Assembly (NCBI RefSeq): GCF_008087345.1
Contig: NZ_VHIB01000012.1
Location: forward strand, 1-64,000
Direction: 5' to 3'
Length of the DNA stretch: 64,000 bases
Origin: Nocardioides caldifontis
Lineage (GTDB): Bacteria > Actinomycetota > Actinomycetes > Propionibacteriales > Nocardioidaceae
Of this stretch, positions 26,799 through 35,315 are shown one piece after another; within the stretch, counting starts at the first letter, position 1, and each line of letters begins with the position of its first letter. The notes beneath the pieces were generated by a model, which saw only the letters and a program-made list of their open reading frames with translations, ran no database searches and had not been told where the DNA came from. The position numbers and the translations under genes were made by a program.

Positions 26799-27710
26799 GT
26801 GGGTCTGCAGCTCCCCAAGCGGGCGCGGAAGGCGAGTGTGTGGGCCTTGGTCGCCCCCGCCGTCCTGGCGCTGAGTGCTTGCTCAGACGAAGCGCAGGGT
26901 GAGTGGTCGCGGATCGCGATGCCCGAGGGGGCGTCGGACCGGTCCGAGCACATCATCGACTTCTGGCAGTGGACGTGGTTGGCGGCGATCCTCGTCGGGA
27001 TCCTGACCTGGGGGCTGATCCTCTACGCGGCGTTCAAGTTCCGCCGGCGCAGCGACGACGAGGTCCCCGTCCAGACCCGCTACAACCTGCCGATGGAGAT
27101 CCTCTACACCATCGCGCCGGTGATCGTGGTGCTGGTCTTCTTCAAGTTCGTCATCGACACCCAGAACGAGGTCGACGCCGCGAGCGACCAGCCCGACCAC
27201 GTCGTCAAGGTCGTCGGCCAGCAGTGGTCGTGGACCTTCAACTACGTCGACGACCCGGCGCTCGGGGGCTCGAGCGAGCAGGACGTCTGCGAGGACCAGA
27301 CGGACGCCGAGAGCGCGACCTGCGTCTACAACGTGGGCACCCCCGCCGAGGTCCCGACCATGTACCTCCCCGTCGACGAGACGGTGCGGTTCGAGCTGGT
27401 CAGCCCGGATGTCGTGCACTCCTTCTGGGTGCCTGCCTTCAACTACAAGCTCGACGTGATCCCCGGGCGTGAGAACGCCTTCGAGATCACGCCGACCCGC
27501 GAGGGCACGTTCGTCGGCCGGTGCGCGGAGCTGTGCGGCACCTACCACTCGCGGATGCTGTTCAACGTGGAGATCGTGAGCGCCGAGGAGTACGAGCAGC
27601 ACCTGCGCGACCTCGCCGACGCCGGCAACGTCGGCATCGCGCTCGGTGGCTCGGAGGCCATCACGCAGGACGGCCTGGACGCAGAGGAAGAGACGGAGGC
27701 AGGCGAGTGA
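26799..27710 (+). CDS. ctaC: Cytochrome c oxidase subunit II
   Basis: 303 residues. A lipoprotein-type signal (LALSACSDE) is followed by two membrane helices ([25 protein letters not shown] and [21 protein letters not shown]). The periplasmic cupredoxin domain carries the CuA ligands: histidine in DVVHSFWVP near 205 and [12 protein letters not shown] near 240-252. An extra loop with two cysteines ([17 protein letters not shown]) is typical of actinobacteria. GTG start at 26799 with GAGAGGAAGG upstream. The stop overlaps the ctaD start. Confidence 0.95.
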   Translation: MGLQLPKRARKASVWALVAPAVLALSACSDEAQGEWSRIAMPEGASDRSEHIIDFWQWTWLAAILVGILTWGLILYAAFKFRRRSDDEVPVQTRYNLPMEILYTIAPVIVVLVFFKFVIDTQNEVDAASDQPDHVVKVVGQQWSWTFNYVDDPALGGSSEQDVCEDQTDAESATCVYNVGTPAEVPTMYLPVDETVRFELVSPDVVHSFWVPAFNYKLDVIPGRENAFEITPTREGTFVGRCAELCGTYHSRMLFNVEIVSAEEYEQHLRDLADAGNVGIALGGSEAITQDGLDAEEETEAGE

Positions 27711-29377
27711 CCGCCGAGGGAATGGCCGCACGGACGGCCGAGACCGGGGTCCGGCAGGCGACCATCGGCCAGCAGGTCGTCCGCGTCCTCACCACCACCG
27801 ACCACAAGCTGATCGGCAAGCTCTACCTCGGGACCTCGTTCGCGTGGTTCCTCATCGGCGGCGTGATGGCGCTGGTCATCCGCTCCGAGCTGGCGGTCCC
27901 GGGGCAGCAGGTCGTCAACGACGAGCTGTACAACCAGCTCTTCACGATGCACGGCACGATCATGCTGCTGCTGTTCGCGACGCCGCTGTTCTTCGGCTTC
28001 TCGAACGTGATCATGCCGCTGCAGATCGGTGCGCCCGACGTGGCGTTCCCGCGGCTGAACATGCTCAGCTACTGGTTCTTCCTCTTCGGCGGCCTCATCG
28101 CGGCCTCCGGCTTCTTCACGCCGTCCGGTGCGGCAGGCTTCGGCTGGTACGCCTACGCCCCGCTCTCCGACGCGGTCCGCAGCCCCGGTGTCGGCGGTGA
28201 CCTCTGGATCATGGGGCTCTACCTCGCCGGTCTGGGCTCGATCCTCGGCGCGGTCAACTTCGTCACCACGATCATCTGCATGCGGGCGCCCGGCATGACG
28301 ATGTTCCGGATGCCGATCTTCACCTGGAACACCCTGATCACGAGCATGCTCGTGCTGATCGTGTTCCCGATCCTGGCCGGCACGCTGCTCATGCTCGAGG
28401 CCGACCGGATGTTCGGCGCGCACGTCTTCGACCCGGCGCACGGCGGCCCGGTGCTGTGGCAGCACCTGTTCTGGTTCTTCGGCATCATCACCGAGGTCCT
28501 CCCGGCGTTCAGCCGCAAGCCGATCTTCGGCTACGTCGGCCTCGTCGGCGCGACCCTGGCGATCGCGTTCCTCTCGGTCGCGGTGTGGGCCCACCACATG
28601 TTCGCCACCGGCGCCGTCGACCTGGCGTTCTTCTCCGGCATGACGCTGCTGATCGCGGTCCCGACCGGTGTGAAGTTCTTCAACTGGATCGGCACGATGT
28701 GGGGCGGCTCGATCAGCTTCGAGACCCCGATGCTGTGGTCGCTCGGCTTCCTCGTGACCTTCCTCTTCGGCGGGCTCACCGGCGTGATCCTGGCGGCGCC
28801 GCCGCTGGACTTCCACCTCAACGACTCCTACTTCGTGGTGGCGCACTTCCACTACGTGGTGTTCGGCACGGTGGTCTTCGCGATGTTCGCCGGATTCTTC
28901 TTCTGGTGGCCGAAGATGACCGGGAAGATGCTCGACGAGCGGCTCGGCAAGCTGCACTTCTGGATGCTCTTCGTCGGCTTCCACACCACGTTCCTGGTGC
29001 AGCACTGGCTCGGTGTCGACGGGTTCCCCCGGCGCTACGCCGACTACCTCCCGGGCGACGGCTTCACCGTCCTCAACCAGGTCTCGACCATCGGGTCGTT
29101 CATCCTGGGCGCGTCGATGATCCCGTTCTTCCTCAACGTCTACAAGTCGGCGCGAGGGCCCAAGGTGCTCGTCGACGACCCGTGGGGCTGGGGCCGCTCG
29201 CTGGAGTGGGCGACCTCCTGCCCGCCGCCACGCCACAACTTCGTCACGCTGCCCCGGATCCGCTCCGAGTCGCCGGCGTTCGACCTGCACCACCCCGAGA
29301 TCGCGGCGCTCGAGCTCGAGGAGCAGGACGAGCGGAGCACGCGGGTCGAGGCCGGGACCCACGGGGGTGACCGCTGA
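27707..29377 (+). CDS. ctaD: Cytochrome c oxidase subunit I with an internal deletion
   Basis: Catalytic heme-copper subunit, 556 residues, about 12 membrane helices. Heme a and a3 ligands ([22 protein letters not shown]), the CuB pair WAHHMFATG and the proton-channel stretch [14 protein letters not shown] are intact. At residues 257-262 the sequence reads WFFG then IITEVLPAF. The family reads WFFG-HPEVY...PFFG-I there, so about 13 residues including the third CuB histidine and the tyrosine cross-linked to a CuB histidine are absent. The frame is kept. As written the protein should not assemble a normal active site. GTG start overlaps the ctaC stop; a Met five codons later is an alternative. 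Confidence 0.93.
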   Translation: MTAEGMAARTAETGVRQATIGQQVVRVLTTTDHKLIGKLYLGTSFAWFLIGGVMALVIRSELAVPGQQVVNDELYNQLFTMHGTIMLLLFATPLFFGFSNVIMPLQIGAPDVAFPRLNMLSYWFFLFGGLIAASGFFTPSGAAGFGWYAYAPLSDAVRSPGVGGDLWIMGLYLAGLGSILGAVNFVTTIICMRAPGMTMFRMPIFTWNTLITSMLVLIVFPILAGTLLMLEADRMFGAHVFDPAHGGPVLWQHLFWFFGIITEVLPAFSRKPIFGYVGLVGATLAIAFLSVAVWAHHMFATGAVDLAFFSGMTLLIAVPTGVKFFNWIGTMWGGSISFETPMLWSLGFLVTFLFGGLTGVILAAPPLDFHLNDSYFVVAHFHYVVFGTVVFAMFAGFFFWWPKMTGKMLDERLGKLHFWMLFVGFHTTFLVQHWLGVDGFPRRYADYLPGDGFTVLNQVSTIGSFILGASMIPFFLNVYKSARGPKVLVDDPWGWGRSLEWATSCPPPRHNFVTLPRIRSESPAFDLHHPEIAALELEEQDERSTRVEAGTHGGDR

Positions 29378-29775
29378 TGCGGATGGAAGCTTGGATCTTC
29401 GGGATGTGCACGGCGTTCTTCGTGCTCGTCACCCCGTCGTACTGGTTCATCACGGGTGACCCGACCGGCACCTCCGCGCTGGTCATGACCACGCTGCTCG
29501 CGGCGCTGATCGCGTTCTACCTCGGGTTCCACGCCTCGAAGATGGACGCCCGGCCGGAGGACCGCATCGACGCGGAGATCGCCGAGGGGGCGGGGGAGCT
29601 CGGCTTCTTCCCGCCGTACTCCTGGTGGCCGCTGTGGTGCGCCTCGACCGCCGCGGTGATCGTGTTCGGCATGGCGATGGGCCAGTGGTGGTTGGCGATC
29701 ATCGGCACCGCCTTCGGCTTCGTGGCCCTGACCCAGTGGGTGTTCGAGTACTACAAGGGCGACCACGCGCACTGA
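29377..29775 (+). CDS. ctaF: Cytochrome c oxidase subunit IV, actinobacterial type
   Basis: 132 residues with four hydrophobic helices (AWIFGMCTAFFVLVTPSYWFI; SALVMTTLLAALIAFYLGF; LWCASTAAVIVFGMAMGQWW; AIIGTAFGFVALTQWVFEY). The FYLGFHASKM motif is characteristic of CtaF of the aa3 oxidase in the bcc-aa3 supercomplex. The ATG overlaps the ctaD stop (TGATG). A 12-bp perfect palindrome (CGGACCGGTCCG, 29778-29789) follows the stop. Confidence 0.92.
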   Translation: MRMEAWIFGMCTAFFVLVTPSYWFITGDPTGTSALVMTTLLAALIAFYLGFHASKMDARPEDRIDAEIAEGAGELGFFPPYSWWPLWCASTAAVIVFGMAMGQWWLAIIGTAFGFVALTQWVFEYYKGDHAH

Positions 29776-29900
29776 ACCGGACCGGTCCGCCTCGGTTTCG
29801 TGATCGGAGCGTGACCCTTTCCACGCGCCTTCTGTTCGGAGCGACGGGGGAGCGGTCGTTACGCTGGGGAGGTCTGTCGTCTCGAGGGGGGACCCCGCTC

Positions 29901-31121
29901 ATGATCCGCCGCGCCCACCGCCGCCCGGCTGCCGCACTGACCGGGCTCGCGCTGGTCGCGACCGCGGCGCTGGCCGGCTGCTCCGGCGACTCGACCGGCG
30001 GCACAACCGGCGGCAGCGGCTCCGAGGAGGCCCCGCAGGCGTCCGCCCCGGAGAAGACCGTCTCCGACGCCAGGTTTCAGCTCAACGTGCCCCGCAAGGG
30101 AACGGTCGCCGTGGACACGCTCGTCGAGGTCGCCGCCGAGAACGGCACCCTCCGCAAGGTCGTGGTGAAGGCCGGCGGGAAGCGGCTTCCCGGCGCGGTC
30201 TCCGAGGACGGCGCGACGTGGACCGCGGACGAGCGGCTCGAGCCGGGCACGAAGTACCACGTCACCGGCGTGGCGGTGGACGACGACGGCCTGGCACGCA
30301 AGCTCGACCGTTCGTTCCGCACCGACGACCTGACGCTGGACGAGCAGACCTACCCGAGCCTCGCGCCGCTCGCCGGCGAGACGGTCGGCGTCGGGATGCC
30401 GGTCATCCTCACCTTCGACATCCCGGTGACCGACCGCAAGGAGGTCGAGAAGCACCTCTCCGTCGAGGCGAAGCCGGCCCAGCCGGGCACCTGGCACTGG
30501 ATCTCCGACACCGAGGTGCACTACCGGCCCAAGCGGTACTGGAAGCCCGGCACCGAGGTCACCGTCGACGCCGACCTCAACGGCGTGAACGCCGGCAACG
30601 GCATCTTCGGCCAGGAGGACCGCCGCGCCTCGTTCAACGTCGGCGACGCGGTGATCATGAAGATCGACGCGGCCGCGCACCAGATGCGGGTGCTCCGCAA
30701 CGGCGAGCTGCTCCGCACGATCCCGATCAGCGCCGGCAAGCCTGGCTTCGAGTCCCGGTCGGGGATCAAGGTGATCATCGAGAAGTTCCGGTACAAGGAC
30801 ATGGACGCCGCGACGACCGGGATCTCCGAGGACGACGCGGAGTACTACAACATCGAGAACGTCGAGTACGCCCAGCGCGTCACCTACTCCGGCGAGTTCA
30901 TCCACGCGGCGCCGTGGTCCGTCGGCTCCCAGGGGTACGCCAACGTCAGCCACGGCTGCATCGGGCTCAGCACCGAGGCCGCCGGGTGGCTCTACTCGAT
31001 CACCAAGCGCGGTGACGTCGTCGACGTGGTCGGCACCGACCGGCCGATGGAGGCCACCAACGGCTACGGCGACTGGAACGTCTCCTGGCCCGAGTACAAG
31101 TCCGGCTCCGCCCTCTCCTGA
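29901..31121 (+). CDS. L,D-transpeptidase lipoprotein
   Basis: 406-residue cell-wall enzyme forming 3-3 cross-links in peptidoglycan. Signal peptide with lipobox LAGC (residues 22-25), Gly/Ser linker, an Ig-like domain (about 55-145), a second Ig-like domain (about 150-245; VGVGMPVILTFDIPVTDRKEVEKHL), then the YkuD catalytic domain with HAAPWS and SHGCIGLS carrying the catalytic cysteine near residue 353. The architecture matches actinobacterial Ldt enzymes. From memory, cox clusters of Streptomyces carry the same gene. Confidence 0.93.
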   Translation: MIRRAHRRPAAALTGLALVATAALAGCSGDSTGGTTGGSGSEEAPQASAPEKTVSDARFQLNVPRKGTVAVDTLVEVAAENGTLRKVVVKAGGKRLPGAVSEDGATWTADERLEPGTKYHVTGVAVDDDGLARKLDRSFRTDDLTLDEQTYPSLAPLAGETVGVGMPVILTFDIPVTDRKEVEKHLSVEAKPAQPGTWHWISDTEVHYRPKRYWKPGTEVTVDADLNGVNAGNGIFGQEDRRASFNVGDAVIMKIDAAAHQMRVLRNGELLRTIPISAGKPGFESRSGIKVIIEKFRYKDMDAATTGISEDDAEYYNIENVEYAQRVTYSGEFIHAAPWSVGSQGYANVSHGCIGLSTEAAGWLYSITKRGDVVDVVGTDRPMEATNGYGDWNVSWPEYKSGSALS

Positions 31122-31131
31122 CCCCGTTCTG

Positions 31132-31253
31132 TGTTGAGCCGCCCCTTGTGGCGCGCTGGGGTGGTGTTGAGCCGCCCCTTGTGGCGCGCTGGGGTGGTGT
31201 TGAGCCGCCCCTTGTGGCGCGCTGGGGTGGTGTTGAGCCGCCCCTCGTGGCAC
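31132..31253. repeat. 33-bp tandem repeat array, left of the AbiEi/DUF559 gene
   Basis: Three full 33-bp units start at 31132, 31165 and 31198, and a degenerate partial unit starts at 31231. The conserved core reads GAGCCGCCCCTTGTGGCG and is followed by CGCTGGGGTGGTGTT. Units are nearly identical, with no variable spacers, so this is not a CRISPR. The core reappears in inverted orientation at 32282-32373. Confidence 0.95.
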
Positions 31254-31354
31254 GGTCCGGCCGCTGGAGCCACACAGCCGCGTGAGCCCGTGACCTCTCC
31301 ACAGCGACTGCCACACGGGGCCTCTCGACGGCCCGAGCCGCTCACCCTGTCGGG

Positions 31355-32281
31355 ATGTCGAACGCGCTCAACCACCTTCCTGCCTCCTTCGCCGGCACGC
31401 CGTTCACCGCCCAGCAGCTCGTCGAGGCGGGCGTCTCCCGTCATCAGCTGCGACAGTGGCTCCGGGACGGCTCGGTCCGTCGGGTGCTACGCGGCGTCTA
31501 CGGCGTTGCGACACTCGAGGACTCACTGCTCCTCCGATGTACGGCGGCCGCGCTCGTCGTACCTGATCACGCCGTCGCCGTCGACCGGACCGCCGCCTGG
31601 ATGTGGGGCGTCGACACCTACCGGCTGGACGAGCTCGTCACCGTGCCGCCTCTCGACATCTTCGTGCTCCGCGGCGAGAAGCGGATCACTCGCGCGGAGG
31701 TCGGTGGGGGAGAGCGCGACCTGTCGCCGGAGGACGTGACGTCGCTCCACGGCGTCCGGCTGACCGTACCCGTGCGTACCAGCCTGGACCTCGCGTGCCG
31801 ACTCCCTGCCTACGAGGCGATGGCCACGATGGACGCGTTCGCCAGGCTCCACGGTGTGGACAGAGTCGCGCTGGATGCGCTGTTGCCGCGGTACCGCCGG
31901 CGTCGCGGCGTCGTCCAAGCGCGGGGGCTCGTGCCGTTGGTCGACGGGCGCTCGGAGTCGACGGGGGAGTCGATGACCAAGCTCGCCATCGTCGGCTATG
32001 GGCTGCCCGCACCACAGCCGCAGTTCTGGGTGGTGCACCGCGGGCGCGCGCTGTTCCGGCTCGACCTTGCCTATCCCGAGCGGAAGATCGCCATCGAGTA
32101 CGACGGCAGGCAGCACCACAGCTCGCAGGCCGATCGTGAGCGCGACCGCCGCCGGCGGAGGTGGCTCCGGGAGCACGGGTGGATCGTCATCGTCGTGACC
32201 AAGGAGTCGTTCTCGGGGGCGGCCCTGGAGGAGTGGCTGCACGACCTGCGCGCCGCTCTGGAGCTGCGCCAGGCAGCCTGA
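31355..32281 (+). CDS. AbiEi-type winged-helix protein with DUF559 nuclease-like domain
   Basis: 308 residues. Residues 10-55 (TPFTAQQLVEAGVSRHQLRQW then GSVRRVLRGVYGV) form the winged helix-turn-helix of AbiEi-type antitoxins. The middle is poorly conserved. Residues 220-300 form a DUF559/Vsr-like fold with PD-(D/E)xK-style residues in LFRLDLAYPERKIAIEYDG, then HH and WIVIVVTKESF. No nucleotidyltransferase toxin (AbiEii) gene is adjacent. The gene lies in the respiratory cluster between the L,D-transpeptidase and qcrB genes and is bounded by 33-bp repeat arrays in opposite orientation. Function unknown; a solitary DNA-binding nuclease or a selfish element are both possible. Confidence 0.8.
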   Translation: MSNALNHLPASFAGTPFTAQQLVEAGVSRHQLRQWLRDGSVRRVLRGVYGVATLEDSLLLRCTAAALVVPDHAVAVDRTAAWMWGVDTYRLDELVTVPPLDIFVLRGEKRITRAEVGGGERDLSPEDVTSLHGVRLTVPVRTSLDLACRLPAYEAMATMDAFARLHGVDRVALDALLPRYRRRRGVVQARGLVPLVDGRSESTGESMTKLAIVGYGLPAPQPQFWVVHRGRALFRLDLAYPERKIAIEYDGRQHHSSQADRERDRRRRRWLREHGWIVIVVTKESFSGAALEEWLHDLRAALELRQAA

Positions 32282-32373
32282 CGCGCGCCACGAGGGGCGG
32301 CTCGACACGACAGGCGCGCGCCACGAGGGGCGGCTCGACACGACAGGCGCGCCCCACGAGGGGCGGCTCAACA
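32282..32373. repeat. 33-bp tandem repeat array, right of the AbiEi/DUF559 gene
   Basis: Three units start at 32282, 32315 and 32348, beginning one base after the stop codon. Each contains CGCCACGAGGGGCGGCTC, the reverse complement of the core of the left array. The remaining part of the unit (GACACGACAGG) differs from the left array. Same 33-bp period on both sides. Confidence 0.95.
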
Positions 32374-32398
32374 CCGGCTGCGCGCGTGAGGAGGAACG

Positions 32399-32440
32399 GC
32401 GAAGGCCCGGCACCACGGGGCGTGGTGGCCGGGCCTTCGC
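32399..32440 (-). terminator. Terminator hairpin of the qcr operon
   Basis: Arms 32399-32416 and 32422-32440 pair over 18 bases (GCGAAGGCCCGG with its complement, then CACCAC) with one bulge and a five-base loop. It lies 38 bases past the qcrB stop and separates the repeat array from the operon. Confidence 0.8.
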
Positions 32441-32477
32441 TCGGTGCTGGACCGGGTCGGCGCGGGTTCCGGACCGA

Positions 32478-34250
32478 TCAGTGCTTCCGGAGCTCCTCGC
32501 CCTCCACGGAGTGACGGCCGTCGAACTGGTGGCCGTCGACCGGGTGGCCGTCGAGCTCGTGGCTGCCGGTGTAGCCGCCCGCCGGGAGGTGCTGGTGGCC
32601 ATCCGGGTCGTGCTGCGCGAGCTCGTGCTCGGCGTGCAGTCGGGCGGCCTCGAGCTCCTCGCGGGTCGGACGCGGCACGTTGTCGCCGAACCAGTACTTC
32701 GACATCCGGGCCCGGAGCTTCATCGCCCGTGCCTTCCGGTTCGCGACACCGTTCATGTCGGTCTCGGCCGGCAGCTCGTAGACCTTCTCGGGCTCCTGCG
32801 CGGTGATGTAGTAGGCCTCCGCCTCGCTGATCGGCAGGTGACGCTCCGAGTAGGCGCCCTCGGGGGAGCGCATGATGACGCCGGTCTCGTAGCCGTGCAG
32901 CAGCTTCTCGTGGTCGTGCCGCTGCAGCGAGATGCACCAGCGACGCGTCAACCAGAACACGATCGGCGGGATGACGAAGACCGCGACCCGCATGAAGTAC
33001 GTGATGTGGTTGAGGTTGAGGTTGAACAGGATCGCGAGGATGTCGTTGCCGCCGGCGGCCCAGAGCAGGCCGTAGAGGGACATCATCGCGGCGAGGAACG
33101 CCGTCCGGTTCGGAGCGTTGCGAGGCCGCTGGAGCAGGTGGTGCTCCCGCTTGTCGCCGGTGATCCACTGCTCGATGAACGGGTAGAGGAGCGTCCCGCC
33201 CAGGATCAGCATCGGGAAGATCTGGCCCGGGAGCATGACGTTCCAGCTGATCGTGACCCCGAAGATCTCGGTCTCCCAGCCGGGGAAGATGCGGAGCAAC
33301 CCCTCGGCGACGCCCATGTACCAGTCTGGCTGGGAGCCGGCGGTGACCTCGGCGGGGTTGTAGGGACCGTAGCGCCAGACCGGGTTGATCGAGACGAGGC
33401 CGCCGAGCAGGGCGGTCACGCCGAAGACGATGAAGAAGTAGCCGCCCGCCTTCGCCGCGTAGATCGGCAGCATCGGGTAACCGACGACGTTCTCCTCGGT
33501 CTTGCCGGGGCCGGGCCACTGGGTGTGCTTCTGGTAGACGAGCAGCATCATGTGCGCGCCGATCAGCGCGAGCAGGAGCCCCGGGATCAGGAGCACGTGG
33601 ACGATGTAGAGCCGCGGGACGATCACGTCACCCGGGAACTCACCGCCGAACATGAAGAACGACATGTAGGTGCCGACGATCGGCGTCGCCTTCACCAGGC
33701 CGTCCGCGATCCGGAGCCCGGTGCCCGAGAGCAGGTCGTCGGGGAGCGAGTAGCCCGCGAACCCCTCGAGGATGCCGAGGAGCAGCAGCACGCCACCGAT
33801 CATCCAGTTGAGCTCACGCGGCTTGCGGAACGCACCGGTGAGGAAGACCCGCATGAGGTGGACGAACATCGCGGCGATGAAGAGCATCGCGGCCCAGTGG
33901 TGCATCTGCCGCATCAGCAGGCCGCCACGGACGTCGAAGGAGATCTCCAGCGTCGAGGCGTACGCCTCGGACATGTGGAGGCCGCGGAGCTGCTCGTAGG
34001 AGCCGTCGTAGATGACCTCGCCCATCCCCGGCTTGAACCACAGGGAGAGGAAGACACCGGTGAGGAGCAGGACGACGAAGCTCCACAGCGCGATCTCGCC
34101 GAGCATGAAGGACCAGTGGTCGGGGAAGACCTTGCGGACCTGCTTCTTCGCCGCGGTCGCGATGCCGGCGCGCTCGTCGACCCAGTTGGCGACGGCTCCG
34201 ACCCGGGAAGGCTTCGCCGGCTTGGCGGCGGTCTTGGCGTGGGTGCTCAT
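32478..34250 (-). CDS. qcrB: Cytochrome bc1 complex cytochrome b subunit
   Basis: 590-residue quinol-oxidising membrane subunit of the bcc-aa3 supercomplex. Heme-b histidines are in MRQMHHWAAMLF, FVHLMRV, YIVHVLL and IGAHMMLL. The quinol-site motif appears as PDWY (near residue 305) instead of PEWY, as in other actinobacteria. After the last helix there is a C-terminal extension ending in a His/Asp/Gly-rich tail (GHQHLPAGGYTGSHELDGHP and on). The ATG lies three bases after the qcrA stop. Confidence 0.95.
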   Translation of the reverse strand: MSTHAKTAAKPAKPSRVGAVANWVDERAGIATAAKKQVRKVFPDHWSFMLGEIALWSFVVLLLTGVFLSLWFKPGMGEVIYDGSYEQLRGLHMSEAYASTLEISFDVRGGLLMRQMHHWAAMLFIAAMFVHLMRVFLTGAFRKPRELNWMIGGVLLLLGILEGFAGYSLPDDLLSGTGLRIADGLVKATPIVGTYMSFFMFGGEFPGDVIVPRLYIVHVLLIPGLLLALIGAHMMLLVYQKHTQWPGPGKTEENVVGYPMLPIYAAKAGGYFFIVFGVTALLGGLVSINPVWRYGPYNPAEVTAGSQPDWYMGVAEGLLRIFPGWETEIFGVTISWNVMLPGQIFPMLILGGTLLYPFIEQWITGDKREHHLLQRPRNAPNRTAFLAAMMSLYGLLWAAGGNDILAILFNLNLNHITYFMRVAVFVIPPIVFWLTRRWCISLQRHDHEKLLHGYETGVIMRSPEGAYSERHLPISEAEAYYITAQEPEKVYELPAETDMNGVANRKARAMKLRARMSKYWFGDNVPRPTREELEAARLHAEHELAQHDPDGHQHLPAGGYTGSHELDGHPVDGHQFDGRHSVEGEELRKH

Positions 34251-34253
34251 GGA

Positions 34254-35315
34254 TCAGCCTCGTTCCCAGAAGCTCGGGCCCACCGGCTCGGTGAAGTCGC
34301 TGGTGGCGATGAGGTAGCCCTCGTCGTCGACGGCGAGCGGCAGCTGCGGCAGGGCGCGGGCCGCAGGGCCGAAGATCACCTTGCCGTTGTCGGCGAGGTC
34401 GAAGGTCGACTGGTGGCAGGGGCACAGCAGGTGGTGCGTCTGCTGCTCCCACAGGGAGATCGGGCAACCGACGTGGGTGCAGATCTTCGAGTAGGCGAGG
34501 ATCCCGTCGACTCCCCAGTTCTCGCGGCCTTCCGCGGGGGTGATGTCGTCGGGCTGCATCCGGACGAGGATCAGCGCCGCCTTCGCCTTCTCGGCGAGCA
34601 GGTGGTGCCCCTCGATCGGCTCGGAGTCGTAGGGCTCGGGGTTGTAGAAGACCTCGGGCTCGGCGTTGACCAGCTGACCGATGCGGACCCACTCCGGGCG
34701 GATGGGGGAGCCGGAGACGTCGTTGACGACGCGCATCCCTTCCTTCCACACCGTGTGGTACAGCGCGTCACCCGGGAGCGGGCCGAGGTCGCGCAGCGCC
34801 ACGATCACCGGCAGCAGGAGCGTGCCGGCGGCGCCGAGCAGCGAGTTGCGGATCAGCGGGCGGCGGGCGATGCCGGAATCCTCGACGCCGGTGTTGAAGG
34901 CGGTGATCGCCTCCTCGCGGTCCTCGTCCGGGGAGCGGAGCGCGTGGCGCATCTCCACGATCTCGGTGTCGCTCATCAGCTTGCGCGACCACTGGATCGC
35001 GCCGATGCCGATGAAGAGCAGCGCAAGGCCGAGGGTGAGGCCGAGGGTGACGTTGGACGCACCCATCCCGAGGATCGTGTCGGGGTCGTCGCCGATGTCG
35101 AAGGTGAAGTAGGCGACGCAGAACAGGATCGCCATCAGGCTCGAGAGCCCGAAGAACGTGGCGATCTGACGCTCGGCCCGCTTCTCGGCGGCGGGGTCGA
35201 CGTCGGTGGGACGCGGACGGTGCTCGGCGAACCCCGGGTCACCGACCGGGTGGGCGACCGCGTCCGGGTTCCCGGCCGTGGTCGGGTTGTTCGGGTCGTG
35301 GACGAGGTCGGTCAC
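34254..35315 (-). CDS. qcrA: Rieske iron-sulfur subunit of the bc1 complex
   Basis: 353 residues. Three membrane helices, as in actinobacterial QcrA (FFGLSSLMAILFCVAYFTF; NVTLGLTLGLALLFIGIGAIQW; SLLGAAGTLLLPVIVAL), then the [2Fe-2S] domain with ligands in CTHVGCPI and CPCHQSTF. Accepts an electron from quinol at QcrB and passes it to QcrC. GTG start at 35315 overlaps the qcrC stop. Confidence 0.95.
   Translation of the reverse strand: MTDLVHDPNNPTTAGNPDAVAHPVGDPGFAEHRPRPTDVDPAAEKRAERQIATFFGLSSLMAILFCVAYFTFDIGDDPDTILGMGASNVTLGLTLGLALLFIGIGAIQWSRKLMSDTEIVEMRHALRSPDEDREEAITAFNTGVEDSGIARRPLIRNSLLGAAGTLLLPVIVALRDLGPLPGDALYHTVWKEGMRVVNDVSGSPIRPEWVRIGQLVNAEPEVFYNPEPYDSEPIEGHHLLAEKAKAALILVRMQPDDITPAEGRENWGVDGILAYSKICTHVGCPISLWEQQTHHLLCPCHQSTFDLADNGKVIFGPAARALPQLPLAVDDEGYLIATSDFTEPVGPSFWERG

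Noticed and set aside
29778-29789. Perfect 12-bp palindrome after ctaF as an operator
   Set aside because: Its position just past the stop codon and the lack of a second site make a regulatory role unsupported.
31132-32373. Repeat arrays considered as CRISPR
   Set aside because: Units are contiguous 33-bp tandem copies without unique spacers, and no cas genes are present.
9690-32373. Possible common origin of the lipB 45-bp repeat and the 33-bp arrays
   Set aside because: Both contain GGCGGC and GACACG stretches, but the periods differ and the similarity is too short to separate from GC-rich background.
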